A DNA stretch of 64,000 nucleotides from Callorhinus ursinus (GCF_003265705.1 NW_020312902.1:7007599-7071598), one strand, 5' to 3'. Counted from the first letter of the stretch, positions 33,006-45,261 are shown. Made by a program: numbers and translations. The notes: generated by a model from the sequence alone, not told the origin.

Positions 33006-35954
33006 CACCTTAGCAAGCAGGTCTTATTTATTTTTACATGTCCAGTTGGTAAAAACAAAAGCAGAAAATTAACTTATTTCCCCCTTCTTTGAACTGTTTG
33101 TAGCATGGTGGTGTCATAGCCATCAAGAAGAAATTAGATTGTGTTTGGTTTTCTCTCCTGACATACTCCTAGCCTCTTAAAAGCCCCCTGCAGACTGGAA
33201 GCTGTTTAGCCTGAGAAACCGATACCAGATTTTTCCATGTTGGAGTCCCCATCTCTCCCCCTGGTGCTCCAACTCTGGAAATACGGAGCCAACCTATCTC
33301 TGAAAACTTGAACTTTTTAGAAGTTTCAAGAACAAATCCTTAACTCCCGTGGTGGCTCCAAACCACAAATGCTTTCTTATGTGAGTTGTTCATGTTTGAC
33401 ATTTGGGCTCAGAGGAAAATAGTTTCCGCTGCACGTGGCTCTGGGTGGCAGAAGCCCCAGTTCTAATTCTGGCTTTGTCATGTCCTGCCTCTTGACCTTA
33501 CTTATCTCTTCAGTAATGGAGAGCAACTGAACTCTATAATGCACTGACATCTAGGTTCTATTTCTAGGACCCATAAGGTGCTGACAACTTTCATCTCTCT
33601 TCCCGTCTTTTCTGTTGGCCTGCTTTTACCTCCTCAAGGATGTCTGAGTACAGGTACAGTCACAGTCACTTGTCACATGTTGAGGATAAATGTGCCCCTC
33701 AATCCAGGCTGGACCACATGATGGATGTGAGCATAATGGATAAGTCATGACTATTTCATTTGCACGTGAAAGAATGCACTCAGAGTGGCTGAAGCAAAAC
33801 CAGGCTTGTATAACTGAAAGTCCAGGGAGTAGACAGTCTTCATGCACAACCTGATCTAGGTGTTCAAAGAATGGTGTCAGGAAAGGGTCCCTCTCCTCTT
33901 CTCCGCCCTGGTTCAGTTCTCCACATTGGCTGCAACCCTAGGCAGCTTTCCCTACACCAACTTCAGCTCACGTGATACACTCAGGATAAGGAGATCTTCT
34001 TTTTCCCAACAGTTTCACCCAAAGTCTTGAGCAGGCTCTTGTTTCTTCTTGTCAGTTACTGCTATGCCAGGGAGGTTCCTAACAGGAAACAGTTTGCTCA
34101 AATGGGATGATTTGAGGAGAGTGGAAAAGATTATTCTCAAATGTATAGGTAGGGTATAGGGAAAGTACAGGGAACTCTAGGGTCGTATCCCTGGGATCTT
34201 ATTATTATTCCTAGGCTTGGAAACAGAAATGGCTGTCTGCCAGGAGCTATGACCTTTGGTTGACAGTTGCAGTGAGCCCAGGTGAATACAGAGGTTACTC
34301 TTGATCTCCTCCCTCCTTCTGCTTTCTTGCCAGTATTTGGAAACAGCCGAATCTAACTAGAAGCTAGAAGACAAGGGAACATACTGGTGAAGTCCATCCT
34401 GGTCAAACTCTTGGGGCACAGAGCAGGTTACAGAGGGTTGGAGAGTAGACTCAGGAGGCAAATGGGAGATATCCATCCTATGCTCATTTTTTAATCCCCA
34501 TGACCAGTGGAAAATAGTGTTGGATTGGTCAGACTTGAGTCCATACTCATTTCTGGAGCTGAGGATGAGGTCAGGCTGAACTTGAAACGAACTAAGAGTG
34601 TGTGTGCGTGCATGTGCACATGTGCAGGCTTATGTTTGCTCAGCAAAAATCACAAGGTGTTGCCAGAAAAAGAGGGAAAGGATTATAGACTGGCAAAAAT
34701 AGCAGGGACCAACACGGGGCAAATGCATTTCTGAGGCACATGTTCAAATCTCTAAGATTCAGTATTTTTCCTTGGCCTTTTCCTCTTGGGACCTGAGTGA
34801 AGCTTGACTGGCAGAGAATGTTCTGGCTGCTAAGGATCAGCCTCCTCACCTTACATGGATTTGGTCATGATCTCCAGCCAAAGGTCAGTCCCTTGTGCAA
34901 AGTTCCTTGGAAAACATGCCCCACATACTGATGGCCTGTCTTGCTCAGGCCTTCAATTTGAGTTGACCTTGTGCTCCCTCATCTGCTGCCTCTAAATCTT
35001 GTTCATTCCAGGCCTGTTTGTGCTGTCCTTTTCCCTGTCACTTGATACCCAGTTCCAGCTCCTTTTCTTCACCTGCAATCCCAAACTCAGCCAAAAATTT
35101 TTAACTCTGTTTTCCATCCCATGTGATACTTCCCAGTTCAGGTGCTCAGATCCAGAATTCCAATGGTTTGCAATAAAGCCAATTTTCTGAGCTCGTTACC
35201 CTAGGATACATTTCTGCTGGTGCTGCAAGGTGGAATTTTAGGGACTCCGGCTCTAGACATCTCCCCACGATGCCCCCCCCCACACACACATGGATTATGC
35301 CCTGTCCCAGTGCTCGGTAGACTGAATCATCCCAGTCTACACAGCCCTCACTCGGTGAGCAAAGGTACTTGGAATTGTGGTCCCAGTGGAGTGACACAAG
35401 AGGAAGAGCAAAGGGGGAGGGAGAGGAGACCCAGACGGGGGACTACTCAGTGTAATCCTGAACTTTGCTGGAGGAGTACCTTCAAATTCTAGACAAGAAA
35501 GATTCCCCAGAGTCTTATCAAACTCAAGCCCATCCCCTTCCTCACCCCTTCTTCTCCCTGCCCCGAGGGGGGATTTAGCTGGAAGGGAAAACAGGGAAAA
35601 CAGAGACAGCCTTTCTCAGAAAGACAGCAAACTGCCCGTCGCTGTTTACATGAGGTACTGACTGTGTATCTTTAGTAGAGTCACAAATATTTTCTTGGGA
35701 GGGAGTGTAAGCGCTTCCTGCACTTGTTGCTAGGGCAGCTGGGCAGCTTTCATAACTGGAAATAGCAAGTCTTTGGTTCTTTGGGGCTTCTTTTTTCAGG
35801 ACCACCAGCAATTTCTATTCTTTCCCAAGGAGTTTGTCTTTGCCATTGGAGGCTTCCCTTGGGCTGCCCCTCTCTTGGTCTCCCTGAGACTATGACAACC
35901 TCTCTTCACCCTCATCCATATAAGGAGAAGCTGATCCTTACTTGCTAAGCCCAT
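33006..35954. other. Unique non-coding sequence
   Basis: A possible MIR fragment lies at about 33435-33525 ('ccagttctaattctggct'). Short GT runs at about 34597-34624 and a C-run with (CA)n at 35274-35289. No exon recognised; open frames are under 95 codons. Confidence 0.4.
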
Positions 35955-36110
35955 GGAGCTTTGTGACCTGGGGTAGGTAACCTAATCCTGCTCGCCTCAG
36001 TTGCCTTATTGGTGATGTGCGGAAAATAATTGTACCCACACTGTTGTGAAGACTGAGTGAGATAATGCAAGTCAGTGCAGAGCACTGTGCCTGGCGTTAG
36101 AAAATATGGT
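35955..36110 (+). mobile_element. MIR fragment
   Basis: 'ctttgtgacctggggtagg', 'cctcagttgccttattggtg', 'gagtgagataatgcaagtca' and 'agcactgtgcctggcg' in forward MIR order. Confidence 0.75.
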
Positions 36111-36289
36111 TCTTCCTATTAAAAAGGAAAATAGGAATTAGGGGGCTTTATAATAAGTGGCAGGAGTGCCAATGGGGTAAGCTGAGAGGGTTCTCTGAGC
36201 TAGACCTGAGAACACAGGGGAGAGTGATGGAGCTTCCTCTGCCCCATCACTTCTCCCATTTCCTGATCTTGTGCCTTGGCTAACTCTTG

Positions 36290-36440
36290 CTTTGCTGGAC
36301 TCCCTCTCTGCCTGCTCTCTCCAGCAGGATTGCCGTGGTACTAGTAGATGCCATGAGGACAAGGACTATGGGTCTAATGCCTCTTTGGATCCTTCAAGGC
36401 CCCTCGCACAATGTTTTGCACCGAGTAAGTGCTGAGGAAG
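36290..36440 (+). mobile_element. L2 3' end
   Basis: 'gccatgaggacaaggactat', 'gcctctttggatccttcaag' and 'gcaccgagtaagtgctgagg' match the conserved L2 3' end. A 170-codon frame (36287-36799) starts inside it and is not a gene. Confidence 0.65.
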
Positions 36441-36819
36441 TATCTAGGGTTGATTCCTACATGGAAAAGAGGGTATTCCAAGCGGGGAAAAAACTGATAA
36501 ACACCAGGAGCTGGGAAGATTTTGACCTCTCAGGGAAATTCTTTCCTCGTCTCCTGACTCCCATTCTCCATTGGTCAAGGTTCAGTTCACCAGGAGCTTG
36601 TAGATTTGGTCAACTGTTGCCCCTTCCCCCCACCAGCAACCATTCCAGAGGAAGAGTCCCTGCTCCACGGTATTGCATTTTATGCATTCTGGGACTCAGC
36701 CCTGGTGGGGTACTGACCAGGAGTGAGGAGGGAACTGAGAGGACACCAAAGGAGTACAAAGCTGTACTTCGTCTTTCTTGTCTTCCTTTCCTTTTGTGAA
36801 TACACTATTTTTTAGTTAA
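36441..36819. other. Unique non-coding sequence
   Basis: No element recognised between the L2 and L1 fragments. Confidence 0.4.
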
Positions 36820-37443
36820 GTAATGCATTCATATGATCTTAATTGTGGAAGTATTCAAGAAGATAGATAAAAGTAAAGGTGCCATTATATATATCATATA
36901 CGTATAATTTACATATATGTATATAGTAAACATTCTATATATTCATAAAAAATATGCCTTTGTGCCTCATATGTATTTTAGATAAATGAGATTACTCCAT
37001 ATTTATTGTCTTGCAGCTTGCTTTTTCTCCTTGGCTATATATCTTATGGATTTTTCTATGTCAGTACTCAATCTTTTTCTTAGTATCATTGTTCCATAGT
37101 TTATTTAATTAGTCATCTACTAATGAAGATTTAAGATTGTTTTTATTTTTCTGTATTACAAAGAATGTCATAAAACATGAGTTGTTATACACAGATACTT
37201 GTTTTCCTCTAAGACAAAATACCTTGCAATAGAATTTCTGGGACTTTAATTAAGTCTTATTTTGTACCTTTAAGTAAAGTTTTTATTTTCTTCATAAAGT
37301 TTTAGAACTTTTTGTGAGCATTATTCTTAGCTAATTTCATAATTTTATTTCTTTTGTGAATAGAATCTATTATTCTATTATATTTTGTGATGTGTTAGCT
37401 TTGGTCTGTAGGAAAGCTACTGATTTTTAAGTGCTGATGTTCC
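36820..37443 (-). mobile_element. Old L1 fragment, host of a nested L1
   Basis: 36820-37240 resembles old L1 3' sequence in reverse ('ttgcagcttgctttttctcc', 'gatttttctatgtcagtac'). 37270-37440 resembles ORF2 reverse-transcriptase sequence in reverse ('ctttggtctgtaggaaagct' matches the region at 58400-58440). It continues after the nested insertion at 38500. Confidence 0.6.
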
Positions 37444-37457
37444 TTTTGACCACTTTT

Positions 37458-37922
37458 TTTTAATTTATTTTTTGGCATTTACATGTTTTAATTTAAATTC
37501 AATTAATTAACATATAGTGTATTATTAGTTTCAGAGGTAGAATTCAGTGATTCATCAGTCTTATATAATACCCAGTGCTCATTACATCATGTGCTCTCCT
37601 TAATGCCCATCACCCTGTTACCCCATCCCCCCACCCCGCTCCGCTCCAGCAACCCTCAGTTTGTTTCCTAGAGTTAGGAGTCTCTTATGGTTTGTCTCCC
37701 TCTCTGATTACATCTTGTTTTAGTTTTTTCCTCCCTTCCTCTATGCTCCTCTGTTTTGTTTCTAAAATTCCACATATGAGTGAAGCCATGATAATATTCT
37801 TTCTCTGATTATTTCGCTCAGCATAATACCCTCCAATTCCATCCACATTGTTGCAAATGGCAAGATTTCATTTTTTGATGGCTGAATAATATTCCATATA
37901 TATATATTCCAAATATATTCCA

Positions 37923-37964
<42 letters not shown>

Positions 37965-38486
37965 CTTCCTTATCCATTCATCTATTGATGGACATCTGGG
38001 ATCTTTCCAAAGTTTGGCTATCGGGGACGTTGTTGCTATGAACATTGTGGTGCAAGTGCCCCTTCGGATCACAACATTTGTATCCTTTGGGTAATTACCT
38101 AGTAGTGCAATTGCTGGGTCGTAGGGTAGAGCTACCCTAACTTTTTGAGGAACCTCCGTACTGTTTTCCAGAGTGACTGTACCAGCTTGCATTCCCACCA
38201 GCAGTATAAGAGAGTTCCCCTTTCTCCGCATCCTTGCCAAAATTTGTTGTTTCCTGACTTGTTGATTTTAGCCATTCTGACTGGTGTGGGGTGGTATCTC
38301 ATTGTGGTTTTGATTTGTATTACCTTGATGCTGAGTGATGTTGAGCATTTTTTCATGTGTCTGTTAGCCATTTGTATGTCTTCTTTGGAGAAATGTCTGT
38401 TCATGTCTTCTGCCCATTTCTTTACTGAATTATTTGTTCTTTGGGTGTTGAGTTTGATAAGTTCTTTATAGATTTTGGATACTAAT
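37458..38486 (-). mobile_element. L1, older carnivore subfamily, 5'-truncated, nested
   Basis: Contains the 3'UTR (to about 37800) and the C-terminal part of ORF2 (about 37810-38470, in several frames: '[20 protein letters not shown]', '[18 protein letters not shown]' and 'PSIDEWIRKM' are readable on the minus strand). The 3'UTR has one C-rich/G4-prone module instead of the two in the young copies. Possible target-site duplication (ttttgacca.tttt / ttttaccatttt) at about 37444-37457 and 38487-38499. A (CA)n microsatellite has expanded inside it. Confidence 0.88.
37925..37963. repeat. (AC)n microsatellite inside L1
   Basis: About 19-20 uninterrupted AC units following AT-rich 'tatatatatattcc' repeats, in the former ORF2 C-terminal coding region. 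Confidence 0.95.
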
Positions 38487-38499
38487 TTTTTACCATTTT

Positions 38500-38690
38500 G
38501 ATGGAACTACTTCTGAATCCTAAAATTCTCTTTGATTTTCTAGTTAAATCATCATATATCTGCAAACAATGATAGTTCTCTCTCTTCCTTTCTAATGTTT
38601 ATATTGCATTTCTTTTTTCTTATTGCATTTGTGATACTATTTATATGATTTTGGCTAACTTAACACACTTTTTAAACTCTTAGGTGATGA
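38500..38690 (-). mobile_element. Old L1 fragment, continuation past the nested L1
   Basis: 'taaatcatcatatatctgca' and 'aacaatgatagttctctctc' correspond to the ORF2 region around the FADD motif (58515-58560 in the full-length copy). With 37270-37440 it forms one older ORF2 stretch, cut by the nested element. Confidence 0.6.
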
Positions 38691-40164
38691 GGATATAGAT
38701 TTACTGCTCTTTCATGAAACTTCTGAGGAGCAGTTATTTCTGCCATGAGAAATGGTTCGGTGATTAGAGGAAAACACACAGGGCTAGATTCCAAGTGAGA
38801 GGTAATGGGGGAAAGAAAAAGATCAGTACGTTCTTTGAGTTGACGAGCCATCTAAAGGTTATGTCAACAATATCCACTAACCAAAAGTTAAGTGGCCCTT
38901 ATGGATATGGATACAAGCTTTCTGCAAGTTTTTGTTCTGTGGCATAGGGCTGTCTTAGACTTGTAATTGGAAGGGAGGTTTGCAGACCTAATGTAGGCTC
39001 TCAGTGGATCGCATCCAGATAGACCCAAGGCAACACAATTATTTAAACCTGTGAAGGTGACAGCGTGCCATACTCCAGACCTACCATGGTGAGACATATG
39101 TCTTTGTGGTATTGAGGACTAGCTTCCCTGATCCATCCACCTCCATTCTGATCAGTGGCCTCCACTGTAAGGTAATGTCAAAGGTTGACAGTCTCAACAG
39201 TGGAACAAAATAAGCTAATTGGATATAGATTTAATCTACTAACTTTTGTTTCTTTAGCACAAATCTCTGAATTATGGATTTAACCAGGCTAGTGGTATGT
39301 GGGTTGGAGTGGAAGCTGACCAATGGGGAGTTACCAGAGACATACTATAGAAATCAATATAATGAGGGCCAGAAATTCTTGACTACTGATGTGACTACAT
39401 TCAGTGGTCTTTTTTCATCCAACCTTTGAGGGTTACTATACCTCATACCTCCTTGTATTTCAGGGGTCACTAATTGCCTACTGCAAAATGCTTCCAGTCA
39501 CAGCTCCCTTTGCAAAGAAGTTTTAAATTTGCCCTGCCTCTATACAAGTTCGATTCTAAGTTAGTGCTTTAATTTTCATGCTTTGTTTAGAGTCCTCCCC
39601 TCCTCCCCTTAAAAAAAAATATTTCACATGAGAAATCCCACCCTGGAGTTCAGTGATGCAAAGAAGTTGCCGAACTTCAAGTAGAACCTCAGACTTTAAT
39701 GAAGTAGATTTTTCTCATCTTCCTTCTTCTTCCCTCAAGAAAACTTCCAACTTTGGAACTCAGAGTGGAACTGAAGGGCCTTGGGTAAATATGCACAAAG
39801 ATGAAATGGCAATGGATGCATCCTGGCTCCGGAACAGACAATCCTAATGATTTTGCCTCTGTGGGTTTTCCCCTCTCTCCCTCCTGTTCATTTCTTTCTG
39901 AGTAATGTTTTGGGCCCAGTGGAGAAGCTCATGATGTTTTCCGGTAGCTGAAATGAGGTTAAAGTAATGAAATTCTGCCAACTAAAGTTTGGGAGGAAGA
40001 TGCTTAGTAGCTGCTAGGACACAGCCAGTTCTGGGAAAGCAGTTGTATAACCAGAAAAGGAACTCAGTGGTTTGTACAGCAGTGGGTGGCTCTCAAGTGT
40101 AGGTCCTAGCATTTGGATGGACACTGGGAAGATTGCAATTTAAAAACTGGGCAGAAATAAATTT
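38691..40164. other. Unique non-coding sequence
   Basis: No gene or repeat recognised; open frames are under 70 codons. Confidence 0.4.
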
Positions 40165-40275
40165 CAACTGGATTGGAAGCTCCATGAGGGCAAAACTGGT
40201 GTCCTCTTTTCACTGGGGCATCCCTAATGTCTAGGCCACAAACGTAGGCTTGGAAAAATCAATCAAGTGAGTCCA
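40165..40275 (+). mobile_element. L2 3' fragment
   Basis: 'ggaagctccatgagggcaaa' and 'catccctaatgtctaggcca' match the conserved L2 3' end. Confidence 0.65.
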
Positions 40276-40904
40276 AAGGGGAGAAATCTGAGTGATACGG
40301 TAGATACTCCTGACACCTGTGTCACATCCCCTCCTCTCCCTCTGAATCATCTGCAGCTGCCGGGGAGAGTTTAGCCTCACTTCATGGTGCACCGTGTGCA
40401 CAGCCGTGCGGTGTCTTCCTGCGTTCTGCCTCGGGTCTGCTCTGAGGTCACGAGAGTTGGCATGGCCACACAGTGCTGACTAGAAGTGGGGGAATGTTAA
40501 CGCTCCTGGGGTGTTAGGAGGACTGAGGCTGGCCAGTGAGGTCTGGGAGCTGGGGGATAAAGTCTCCTGTGTTTTAGATGGACAACTGTGGGAGGCATCA
40601 TGTGTGTGTGGGAGTGATTCCTTGTTGCGCAGGACAGTGACCTCAGTGATTGACCATGACGTTGGTTTTTCCACCTTCACTGTCCTGCTCTTCCATCTTT
40701 CTTAGTCCTGCCTCCTGAGATCATCTGCCCCCCAGAAACACTTGCACCCTAGGCTCTCACTCGGGTTTGGAGGAAACCCAAGCTAAGACAAATGTGTTGG
40801 AGCGGGGCATAAGCTTTTGTTTTTCCAGATGGGTGTCCCCCTGATTTCAGTCTTGTTCAGGTTCCACCATGAGCCACACTGTTGCCATCCTAACTATTAG
40901 GGAT
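40276..40904. other. Unique non-coding sequence
   Basis: No element recognised. Opposing 64-66-codon frames at 40480-40705 are mirror shadows with no domain. Confidence 0.4.
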
Positions 40905-41105
40905 TTAGAAGATTGGCCCTGGGTCTGGCTGCTTGGGTTCACCACTGGTAAGCTGTATGACTCTGGGCATGGTCCTTAAAAAGATTAATGAAGTGCTTCA
41001 TTTTCTTTTTCGGTAAAATGAAGATAGTAACAGCACATACCTACCATGGTGATTATTTAAAATTCAAGGAGAGCATGGTTATGAAACTCTTGGTACCACA
41101 CTGGC
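40905..41105 (+). mobile_element. MIR
   Basis: 'tctggctgcttgggttcacc', 'tgtatgactctgggcatggt', 'tttcggtaaaatgaagatag' and 'cataccta' in forward MIR order. Confidence 0.75.
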
Positions 41106-41194
41106 CATGCTAAGGGCTCAACTCATGTTAGCTGCTGCGAGGACAGCCACCTCTTGTGATACTGCTTTCAGTCTTCTATATACTGTGGCTGGCC

Positions 41195-41335
41195 ACGTCT
41201 ATCTGTTATCCCTCCAACTCAGCTGTGAGCTTCTTAAGACTGGAACCTGTGGTTTTTCCATCTTTGTGTGCCTTGCTGTCCAACACTGTGGCTTTCACAG
41301 AGTGGGAATCCAAGGTGTTATGTGAATGAAAGAAT
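41195..41335 (+). mobile_element. L2 3' end
   Basis: 'gtgagcttcttaagactgga', 'tttgtgtgccttgctgtcca' and a terminal 'gtgaatgaaagaatg' match L2. Confidence 0.65.
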
Positions 41336-41553
41336 GTCCTTGCTATTATCGGCAGTGATTTCAATAGCAATAGCCTCTTCTCGGTATTTGGATGTCTGAA
41401 ATCGCTGTACTGTCATTCAGCAGCAAAGAACAGCCTCCCATGGCATGGACTTCTGCATCTATTTTCCAGGAATATCATCCTTATTGGATAGCATTTGTAA
41501 TTGATTGAGTCACTTAGAGTAGGAATTTATATTTTCCTCCCTACCTGTGCTCT

Positions 41554-41790
41554 CAAATAGAACTTTCTTTGATGTTGGGAATGTTTTTTTCTGCTGTCTA
41601 ATGCAGTGGCCACTAGGCACATGTGGCTCTTGAGCACTTGAAATGTGACAAATGTGACTGAGAACGTGATTTTTAAATTTTATTTTGATTTTAAAGAATT
41701 TAAACATAAAGAGCCACACTCGATTAGGATCCGCAGTCCTGGCCAGTACCGTGCTCTGTGGGTCCAGCACCTAGCCCATGTCGGGTTAGC
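41554..41790 (+). mobile_element. MER-type DNA transposon fragment
   Basis: 'gccactaggcacatgtggct', 'cttgagcacttgaaatgtg' and 'aaagagccacactcgattag' are typical of a dispersed mammalian non-autonomous DNA transposon. Subfamily not assigned. Confidence 0.6.
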
Positions 41791-41964
41791 GCCGATATGT
41801 TTGCTCAGGGAAAGAGTGGGTGAATGTTAAACCCTGATCTTTCCACATCTATTCTTTTCCTTGCCCTTCCCATCCTGTGAGGAATCATAGCAGAGCAATT
41901 ATGTTTTGTAGATGGGGATGATGATATTACTATTCAGACTCCTCCCACCACCACTACTACTAGT

Positions 41965-42090
41965 AACAAGAGCAACAACTGATGGGAATCAAGAGTTACT
42001 CCAGACATGTGCTAGTTATTTAGACATACTATCTTCTTATTTAGTCTTCATAATGACTCCATGAGGTGCTCTTTCATTTTGGACTTCCCA
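41965..42090 (-). mobile_element. MIR, 3' part (split)
   Basis: 'agacatgtgctagttattta' and 'cataatgactccatgaggtg' are reverse MIR. The element breaks off just before the LTR at 42095 and its other half appears at about 42897. Confidence 0.6.
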
Positions 42091-42094
42091 TTAT

Positions 42095-42503
42095 ACTAGT
42101 CTTCTGGGATGGCTATAATGCAATACCACAGACGGGGCGGGGGAGGGTTGGCTCATACAACAGAAATGTATGTTCTCACAGTTCTAGAGGCTGGAAGTCC
42201 AAGACCGAGGTGTTAGCAGGTTTGGTTTCTCCTGAGGCCTCTCTGCTTGGCTTGCTCATGAATGTGTTCTCACCTGTGTTTTTCCATGGTCCTTCCTGTG
42301 TGTGTGTGCATCTCTGGGATCTCTTCCTTTTATAAGGACACCAGTCAGACTGGATTAGGGGATTAGGGCTCACGCTAACAACCTCATTTTAAATTAATCT
42401 CCTCTTGAAAGGCCCTATCTCTAAGTATAGTCACATTCTGAGGTACTGGGAGGTTAGGGCTTTGACATATGAATTTGGGGAAGACGCAGTTTAGCCCATA
42501 ATA
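42095..42503 (-). mobile_element. MLT1A-like solo LTR (ERVL-MaLR)
   Basis: Near-complete old LTR in reverse: 'ttctcacagttctagaggct', 'ataaggacaccagtcagact', 'tcacattctgaggtactggg', and the LTR start (reverse) near 'agcccataat'. No internal retroviral coding region is visible beside it. It appears to have inserted in a MIR. Confidence 0.82.
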
Positions 42504-42896
42504 CCCCAAAGAGGACTCTGAGACAAGGACTTGGGTGCAGGTAGCTCATTTGGAAAGCACAGCTGAGTTTATTTAGAGGAAAGTGAAACATGTAGAAAAG
42601 TCAATGGAGGGTGTGCTAATGAGTATGTTGCTGGACCTCAATCCTGCCAGAGAACACATGTCAGAATTGCCTGATCAGATTCTGGAGAGAGGCTGGGGCA
42701 TTTATCCATAGGCTCCACATGGGGCATAACTCTCTCTGGAAAGTAGTCTTTTTGGGTGCAAGAGAAAGCCTCCGGCTGATAAGAAAGAGATCAGGTGTTT
42801 AAGGTGGGAAGCTGTCAGCTCCAGCTGGAAACTCAGCTGTGCCCAGGGGACATGGAGAGAAGGGTTGGGGGAAACATCAGCTGCACTTGCTACAGG
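42504..42896. other. Unclassified sequence between the LTR and the MIR remnant
   Basis: Lies inside the interrupted MIR, so it is itself inserted or part of the LTR insertion. Begins 'ccccaaagaggactctgag', a form I associate with other dispersed repeats, but I cannot name it. Confidence 0.35.
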
Positions 42897-42985
42897 AAGA
42901 TACGGTTATTATCCCTATTTTCTAGATGAGTAAACTGAGAGAGTTGAGTAACCAAAAGCAAATGACTGAATTCGAATTTGAATTC
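42897..42985 (-). mobile_element. MIR, 5' part (split)
   Basis: 'ttatccctattttctagatg' and 'agtaaactgagagagttgag' continue the reverse MIR begun at 41965. Confidence 0.6.
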
Positions 42986-43024
42986 AGTTTATTTAGCGGC
43001 AAACCCCACAATCTTAGCTATCAC

Positions 43025-43150
43025 ATTAAGGAAACTCATTCATTGAAGAAACACTTCTTGGGCATCTTCTATATGCACACGTGCCACTGCTGGGGATATA
43101 GCGATGGGCAAGACATAGATCTGCTGTCAGGGAGCTCATGGTCCAGGAGG
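43025..43150 (-). mobile_element. L2 3' end
   Basis: 'aaactcattcattgaagaaa', 'tgctggggatatagcgatgg' and 'gggagctcatggtccagga' are the L2 3' end in reverse. Confidence 0.6.
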
Positions 43151-43259
43151 GACTTACCCAGAATTAGTCAGTGGCAGACCTGGGATGCTAACCCAGGTCT
43201 TCGGATTCCGGCACAGTGTCCTTTGCTCTCTCTGCGTTGAGCTATGGACCCACAGGTGA

Positions 43260-44205
43260 GTTGACCACCTCAGGCTATCCACAGTCCTATTTGACTCTCC
43301 TTCTCAGTCCGAGAGATCAGTCCCTTTGTCAGCATGAAACATTCCAGCTCTAGCTTTGTTCCAAAAAGAGGCTCCCTAGGAGATGAAGTAAGAGGTGCAT
43401 GTGGGGTTTATCACTAGGATTTGTTTTCTCCTACTCATCCACTTTGGCTCTCTCCCCTCAGACTGCCTCCTGCACACGCAGGCCTTACCAGGTGCGGTGA
43501 TCTTGGCACTCGGTGTTCTGTGACGTGGCCCAGGTGAACACAGTCAAGATGGCTGAGGTGCTCAGGAGACATGGGCCTCCACCTGTGATCCATTTGAAAG
43601 GATTCTGAGAATGAAGCGGAAAGGGATGGACCAAATCCAGTGGTCTCCGTGAATTACTTGGCAGGAAAAGGAAGCATCTCTTTCCAGGTTTGAGTTTTTT
43701 TTTTTTTAATTCAAGTTTATTTATTCCAGCGTGGCAAGAATATGAAATCTATATTAGAATGTGTGTTTGCGTAGCTCCTGACTCTGTAAGTCTAACAAAG
43801 ATCAATATGTTGTGTCTCTGCCGACATTTCTGTCTCTAGCTGACAAATCCTTATTTTTTGCCCTCCAACAGTCCTCATTTGAGTTTTACAAAAGCCTTAT
43901 GAAGTAGCGAGTACAGACATTGTCTTCATTTTACAGTGTGGAATGTAAGGTTGAGAGAGACGAACACTTGCTCTGCTTTACAAGGTTTTTGGGAAGAAAA
44001 ATTAAATTATAAATGTGAAAGGATGTTGGTAGAAGGTAAAGGATCATGCAGATATTATTGTTCTCAAAGTGGCAAATCTCTTTAGTGACAGAGCTGCGAT
44101 ACCATGGTTGTTTTTGTTGAGGTCTCTCGGGATATAGAAGGAATCTAAGTACGCCACAGGTCAATGTGGAAAACCTTGATGTTAAACGAGTCTGTGAGCT
44201 ATCCT
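43260..44205. other. Unique non-coding sequence
   Basis: No gene recognised; a 117-codon minus frame (43931-44284) has no domain. T-run at about 43699-43710. Confidence 0.4.
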
Positions 44206-44210
44206 TACTA

Positions 44211-44745
44211 GGTGTTCTGGTTACTACTGCTGCAGAGTAGACCACGCCAAATTTAGTGGAGGGCGACAATTTTATTAAGCTCATGGATCCTGTGGGTCAG
44301 GAACGGCAAAAGGGCACACAGGGGGACCCACTTGAATCAGCTTGAAGATGTCTGGGGCCTCATCTGGGCAGGGAAGAGGGACTGTACTGCTGGAGGCTGG
44401 GACGCTTGCACTCCCATGTCGGTGCTTGGACTGGGAAGACCAGGACTGCTGGGCTTACGTGTGGCTTCTCCCTGTGGTGGGCACTTCCTCACAGACTGGC
44501 TGCTCTGGGGTGGTTTCTTCCATAGCAGCTCAGGGCTCCAAGCACAGGTATTTCATTGGACAAGCCAGAAGCTGAACTGCCTTTTTGCTTCTGCCATACT
44601 CTATTGCTGACGAGGGAGCCACGGGCTCACCCAACAAGGAAAGAGGACAGAGACCTCCCTTCTGGGTGACCGGAATATTTAGGTCACATTGTAGGAGAGC
44701 TTGTAGGATGGGAGAGAACATGGCATCCATTTTTGTAAAATGCAA
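44211..44745 (-). mobile_element. Mammal-wide interspersed repeat, family not assigned
   Basis: 'tggttactactgctgcagag', 'catggatcctgtgggtcagg', 'cagctcagggctccaagcac', 'ttgcttctgccatactctat' have the layout of a dispersed mammalian repeat, like 18785-19295. Open frames within it on both strands are not genes. Confidence 0.45.
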
Positions 44746-45052
44746 TTTGCCATACCTGGTTTCAACTTACTATCTTATTTTTTGCCCTTTATCTTAATTT
44801 GTTTAAAAAACTCTAGGGTCATGTGTTTATGTGGAACGTTTCCATCTTTGTTTGAAAAAAATGTATAAATACAAAAGATTAAAAAAATATAAATATCAGC
44901 CTCCCGAGCAAGAGAGAAAACAGAAGCATAATTTACCTTTTTCTGACTACACAAGTATGGCTTTTTCTATGAAGATTAATTGGTCATTGGGTGAATAAGG
45001 AAGCCATTCCCCCTATTGCTGGTGGCATTTATTAATGAGACTATTCTTGATA

Positions 45053-45249
45053 TCTGCCCCCCCCCAAAGAGTTTTACTTACTTGAGAGAGAGAGAGAGAG
45101 AGAGAGCAAGCACAAGTGGGTGGAGGAGCAGAGGGAGAAGCCGACTCCCTGCGGAGCGGAGAGCCTGACGCGGGGCTCGATCCTAGGACCCTGGGATCAT
45201 GACCTGAGCCGAAGGCAGACACTCAACTGACTCAGCCACCCAGGCGCCC
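45053..45249 (-). mobile_element. CAN-type tRNA-derived SINE
   Basis: A C-run at 45057-45065 replaces part of the expected T-tail; then 'gagttttacttacttgag', a (GA)n tract and a head ending 'ccacccaggcgccc'. Target-site duplication 'ctatt(c/t)ttgata' at 45041-45052 and 45250-45261. Confidence 0.94.
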
Positions 45250-45261
45250 CTATTTTTGATA

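Noticed and set aside
36287..36799. 170-codon open frame, plus strand
   Set aside because: Begins inside an L2 3' end; no domain.
42095..42503. Endogenous retrovirus with coding capacity
   Set aside because: Only an LTR-like sequence is present; no gag, pol or env-like frame lies beside it.
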